Shown here: positions 13,901-19,900 of the stretch, in pieces | Numbering within the stretch: position 1 is the stretch's first letter | How the letters are laid out: each line of letters begins with the position of its first letter | NCBI GenBank assembly: GCA_002013415.1 | Contig: MAEX01000031.1 | Location: forward strand, 1 to 36,838 | Length of the DNA: 36,838 bases | Direction: 5' to 3' | From: Mycobacterium sp. D16Q14 | GTDB lineage: Bacteria > Actinomycetota > Actinomycetes > Mycobacteriales > Mycobacteriaceae | Translations under genes and position numbers: made by a program | The notes under the pieces: model-generated | Databases searched by the model: none | What the model was told of the DNA's origin: nothing | The model's input: the letters and a program-made list of their open reading frames with translations, nothing else

Positions 13901-16900
13901 TGGATACGCAGACGGCCCGGATGGATCTGACGTTCTCGCTAGGGGAACGCTGGACCCAGGGCGGAGAGCCCGCCGGGATCGGCGGCGCGGTGGAATTCCG
14001 TACCGACGTGTTCGACACGCACAGCATCGAAACGCTGCTCGGACGGTGGCGGCGGGTGGTGGCCGCTATGACGGCCGATCCCTCCCAGAGACTTTCGAGC
14101 ATCGACGTGCTCGATGAGGCCGAGCACGCCCGCGTCGACGGCTGGGGCCACCGTGCGGTGTTAACCGACCCGGCTCCGGACCCCGTGTCGATTCCGTCAT
14201 TGTTCGCCGAACAGGTCGCGCGTGCGGCCGAGGCGGTCGCGATCAGTTTCGACGGACGTGAGATGACCTACGGCGAACTCGACGATGCCACAAATCGTTT
14301 GGCGCACAGACTCATCGCCCAGGGTGTCCGCCGAGGTGCATGCGTGGCACTGCTGGCTGAACGCTCCCCGGAAGCGATCACGGCAATGTTGGCGGTGCTC
14401 AAGACCGGGGCCGCATATCTGCCGATCGACGTGGCACTGCCCGACGCGCGAATCGAATTCATGCTTGCCGATGCCGCGCCGGCCACCGCGATCACCACGG
14501 CGGGTCTCGCCGATCGTCTGGCCGGGTACGACCTGCCAATCATCGATGTCGGCGACATCGCGGATGCCGCCGCTCCCGCGGTGGATTCCGCACTGCCACT
14601 GCCACTGCCGGATCCGGATGATCTCGCGTACATCATCTATACATCGGGTACTACCGGTGTCCCCAAGGGCGTTGCGATCACTCACCACAACGTGACGCAG
14701 CTGATGGGGACACGGGACACCTTCCTGGCAGGGCAGGTGTGGACGCAGTGGCACTCCTATGCCTTCGACGCGTCGGTGGAAGAGATCTGGGGCGCGCTGC
14801 TGCATGGGGGACGGCTGGTCGTGGTGCCGGAGTCGGTAGCGCGCTCACCGGAGGACCTCACCGCCTTGCTGGTGGCCGAACAGGTCAGCGCGTTGAGCCA
14901 GACGCCCTCGGCCGTCGCGATGCTTGAGCCCGAGGCCTTGGGATCGGTGTCCTTGTTGGTGGCCGGTGAGACCTGCTCGGCTGAGGTGGTGGACCGCTGG
15001 GCCCCCGGACGGCTGATGGTCAACGCGTACGGCCCGACCGAGACCACGATCTGCGCCTCACGGAGTGAGCCGCTGAATGCCGAGTCGGCGGGACCGAACA
15101 TTCCGATCGGTGTACCGGTTTCGGGTGCGGCGATGTTCGTGCTGGACGGGTCGATGCGTCTCGTGCCCCCCGGTGTGGTCGGCGAGTTGTACATCGCTGG
15201 CCGCGGTGTGGGTGTGGGATACGTGGGCCGAACCGGTTTGACGGCCTCGCGATTTGTCGCCTGTCCTTTCGTCGGCGCGGGAGCGTCGCCACAACGGATG
15301 TATCGCACGGGTGATCTGGTGCGCTGGGGCACGGACGGGCAGCTGCGGTACGTGGGACGCGCCGATGAGCAGGTCAAGATCCGTGGGTATCGCGTCGAGC
15401 TCGGAGAAGTCCAGGCGGTGTTGGCGGGACTGGACGGGGTCGGGCAGGCGGCGGTGATCGCCCGCGAGGACCGCCCTGGTGACAAGCGCCTGGTGGGCTA
15501 CGTGACCGGGACAACGAATCCGGCCAAGTTGCGCGCCCAACTTGCCGAGCAGCTGCCGGCCTACATGGTTCCGGCCGCTGTAGTGGTGCTGGCGACGTTG
15601 CCGATGACCGTCAACGGCAAGCTCAACACCCGCGCCCTACCGGCACCCGAGTATCAGGACATCGATCGCTACCGCGCCCCGAGCACCCTCACCGAGGAGA
15701 TCTTGGCCGGAAGCTACGCGCGGGTACTGGGTGTGGAACGCGTGGGCATCGACGACTCGTTCTTCGACCTGGGCGGGGATTCGCTGTCAGCGATGCGTCT
15801 GATCGCGGCGGTCAATGCCGACCTGGATGCCGCGATATCAGTGCGCACCGTGTTCGAAGCGCCGACGGTGGCCCAGTTGGCACCTCGCATCGGCGGGGAG
15901 TCGAACACGATCGGCGCATTGGTGGCTCGCGAGCGGCCTGCAGAGATTCCGCTCTCGTTTGCCCAATCGCGGTTGTGGTTCCTGGATCAATTACAAGGGC
16001 CTTCGCCGGTCTACAACATGGCGACAGCTCTTCGAATCAGCGGGGACCTGGACGTCGGCGCGCTGGGTGCAGCGCTGGCTGATGTGGTGGCCCGCCACGA
16101 GAGCCTGAGAACCCTGTTCCAGGCGACAGGGGGAGTGCCGCGGCAGCTGGTTGTGCCCTCCGACCGTGCTCACTTTGGCTGGGACATCGTCGATGCCACC
16201 GGTTGGACGGCGGGACAGCTAAAGGAGGCCATTGGCGAGGCGGCGCGGCACACCTTCGATCTGGCTACTGAAATACCCTTGAGAGCGCGGCTCTTCCGCA
16301 TCACAGGCGACGAACACGTGTTGGCGGCCGTGGTACACCACATTGCGGCCGACGCCTGGTCGATCACTCCACTGGTGGCCGACCTCGGGGTGGCGTACGC
16401 CAGCCGGGCCGCGGGCCAGGCTCCCGGTTGGACGCCCTTGGCGGTGCAGTACGTCGATTACACGCTATGGCAACGCGCCGAATTCGGCGATCTCGACGAT
16501 GGTGAGAGTCGCATCGCTACCCAGGTGAACTACTGGCAGGATGCGCTGTCGGGGATGCCCGAACGGGTGGAGCTACCCACCGACCGGCCATACCCGCCGG
16601 CCGCAGATCAGCGCGGCGCCACCGTTGCACTGGACTGGCCCGCTGCCCTGCAACAGCAGATTGCAAGAGTGGCAAGGGAACACAATGCCACCAGCTTCAT
16701 GGTGCTGCAGGCCGCGCTCGGGGTACTGCTGGGCAAGCTCAGCGGAAGTACCGATGTCGCCGTGGGATTCCCGATCGCGGGGCGCCGAGACCCAGCCCTC
16801 GATGAGCTGATCGGGTTCTTTGTCAACACCCTGGTATTGCGGGTGGACCTGGCCGGTGATCCGACAATCGCGGAGCTGCTTGCCCAGGTGCGAGGACGGA

Positions 16901-19900
16901 GTCTGGCCGCGTACGAAAACCAGGACGTGCCTTTCGAAGTGCTTGTCGAGCGGCTCAACCCCACCCGATCCCTGACCCACCATCCCCTGGTCCAGGTGGC
17001 GCTGGGCTGGCAGAACGTCCCCGGACAGGACAACAACACGTCCGGGCCCGGATTGGCACTGGGTGACCTGGAGGTCAACCAGATGGCGGCCGACACCCAG
17101 ACCGCTCGGATGGATCTGAGCTTCTCGATAGCCGAACGTCGAACGCACACCGGTGATCCCGCCGGTATCGGCGGGACGGTGGAGTTCCGCACCGACGTCT
17201 TCGACCGGGCCAGCATCGAAACGCTGATCGACCGCTTCGAGCGGGTGGTGATGGCGATGACCGCCGACGTGGGCCGGCGCCTCTCATCGATCGACGTGGT
17301 CGATGCGCGGGAGCACGCCCGTCTTGACGCCATGGGTAATCGAGCGATGTTGTGCCGGAAGCGAAGCGCTCCGGTATCGGTCCTGGAGTTGTTCGGGGAG
17401 CAGGTGGCGCGCACGCCCGAGGCGGTGGCGATTACCCACGGCGAGCGTTCGATGACCTATCGGCAACTCGATGGGGCCGCGAATCTCTTGGCGCACATGC
17501 TCATCGCGCAGGGTGCGGGTCCGGGAGGCTGCGTTGCGCTGCTGATGGAACGCTCCGCCGAGGCGATCGTCGCCATGCTGGCGGTACTGAAGTCCGGGGC
17601 GGCGTATCTCGCGATCGACCCGGCGGTGCCTGCCGCGCGGATGGATTTCATGCTGGCCGATGCGGCGCCCGTGGTCGCGATGACCACCGGCGGTCTGGCC
17701 GAGCGGTTGGACGGTCGAGGGTTGGTGGTCATCGATGTCGGCGATATGTCCGATATCGATGACTGCATGGTGAATGACGAACTCGGTACGGCACTTCCTG
17801 ACCCGGCTCCCGAGGACATCGCCTACCTCATCTACACATCGGGAACCACCGGTGTACCCAAGGGAGTGGCCGTCACGCACCACAATGTGACCCACTTGGC
17901 GCGGTCGACTCCGGAGCACCTGCCCACGGATCAGGTATGGACACAGTGTCATTCGTACGCGTTCGACTTCTCGGTCTGGGAGATCTGGGCCGCGCTGCTC
18001 GGCGGCGCACGCCTGGTGGTGGTGCCCGAATCGATGGTGAGCTCACCCGATGAGTTCCATGCACTGCTGGTCGGCGAGCGCGTCAACGTGCTCACCCAGA
18101 CCCCCTCTGCGGCTGGGGCATTGTCGCCGCAGGGGCTGGAGTCGGTGGCGCTGCTTCTCGGTGGCGAGGCCTGTCCCGGCGAGGTAGTGGATCGCTGGGC
18201 ACCGGCACGGACGGTGATCAACGCCTACGGTCCCACCGAAATCACGGTCTACGCATCGATGAGCACACCGTTGACGGCTGGATCCGGGGCCGCGCCCATC
18301 GGTGCGCCCGTGCCGACATCGGCGCTGTTCGTACTCGATGAGTGGTTGCGGCCAGTGCCGGTCGGTGTGACCGGCGAGCTCTACGTGGCCGGCGATGGTG
18401 TGGCCTGCGGATACCTGGGCCGGTCGGGGTTGACGTCATCGCGCTTTGTGGCGTGCCCGTTCGGTGAGGCCGGTGCGCGGATGTATCGCACCGGCGATCT
18501 GGTGAGCTGGCGAGCCGATGGCCAGCTGCAGTACCTCGGGCGTGCCGATGACCAGGTGAAGATCCGTGGGTACCGCATCGAACTCGGAGAAGTGCAGGCG
18601 GCGTTGGCTGCGCTGGATGCCGTATCGCAGGCAGTGGTGATCGCCCGCGAGGACCAACCGGGGATCAAGCGTCTGGTCGGTTACGTCACCGAATCGGTAA
18701 CCGGGGCGGTGGACTCGGCCGGGCTGCGAAATGCATTGGCAGACAGAGTTCCTGGATATATGGTCCCGAGCGCGATTGTTGTTCTGGATGCCTTGCCGTT
18801 GACGGTGAACGGCAAGCTCGATACCCGCGCGCTGCCGGTTCCGGAGTATCAGGACGTCGATCGATACCGCGCTCCGGCCGATGCGATCGAGGAGACACTG
18901 GCTGGCATCTACGCCCAGGTTCTCGGGCTCGATCGTGTCGGAGTCGACGATTCCTTCTTCGACCTGGGCGGCGACAGCATCCTGTCAATGCAAGTGGTTG
19001 CCCGGGCCCGGGCATGCGGTGTGACGTGTCGGCCCCGAGACATCTTTGTTGAGCAGACCGTGTCCAGACTGGCCCAAGTGGTCGGTATGGCCAGCGATGA
19101 CACAGGTCCGCTTGACGAGGGTGTCGGGCCAGTTGCGGCGACCCCGATCATGCGCTGGCTGCGGGAGGTCGAAAAATCCGGGGGCCCGATCGGCCAGTTC
19201 AACCAGACGGTGGTTATCCAGGCCCCGCCGGGAGCTACCGAGTCCGAGGTGGAGGTTGTCTTGGGTGCGCTGCTCGACCGGCACGGCATGCTGCGACTGC
19301 GCGCCGAGGTGGACGATGCCCAGGACTGGTCACTTCTGGTTCCTGAAAAGGGTTCAGTGCTGCCGCATCTCAACTCGGCGGACACGCTTTCCGATGAGGC
19401 GTTGATGATGGCGCGGTCGCGGTTGAATCCGGGCGCGGGAGAGATGGTCAGCGCGTTGTGGGTGACGTCTACGAGCCAGCTGGTACTGATGATTCATCAT
19501 CTGGCCGTTGACGCGGTGTCCTGGCGGATCCTGCTCGAAGACCTCAATATCGCGTGGGTGCAGCATCGCCAGGGTCAACCCGTGGCATTGCCGACGACCG
19601 GAACCTCATTCGCCCGGTGGGCATCACTGCTCGGCGAATACGCGCACACCGCGGACGCGGTGGAACAGGCCGACAGCTGGCGCCGGGTGTTGGCAACCCC
19701 ATCGGCATTGCCCGCGGTTCGGCCCGAGCTGGACACGTATGCCACCGCAGGCAATCTCACGGCATCGCTGGATGTTGAGACGACCCGCGCGCTGTTGGGC
19801 GAGGTCCCGGCGGCGTTCCACGCTGGGGTTCAAGACATTTTGTTGATCGCTTATGCGTTGGCGTTAACCCAATTCCTTGGCGTCACCTTGCCGATAGGTA

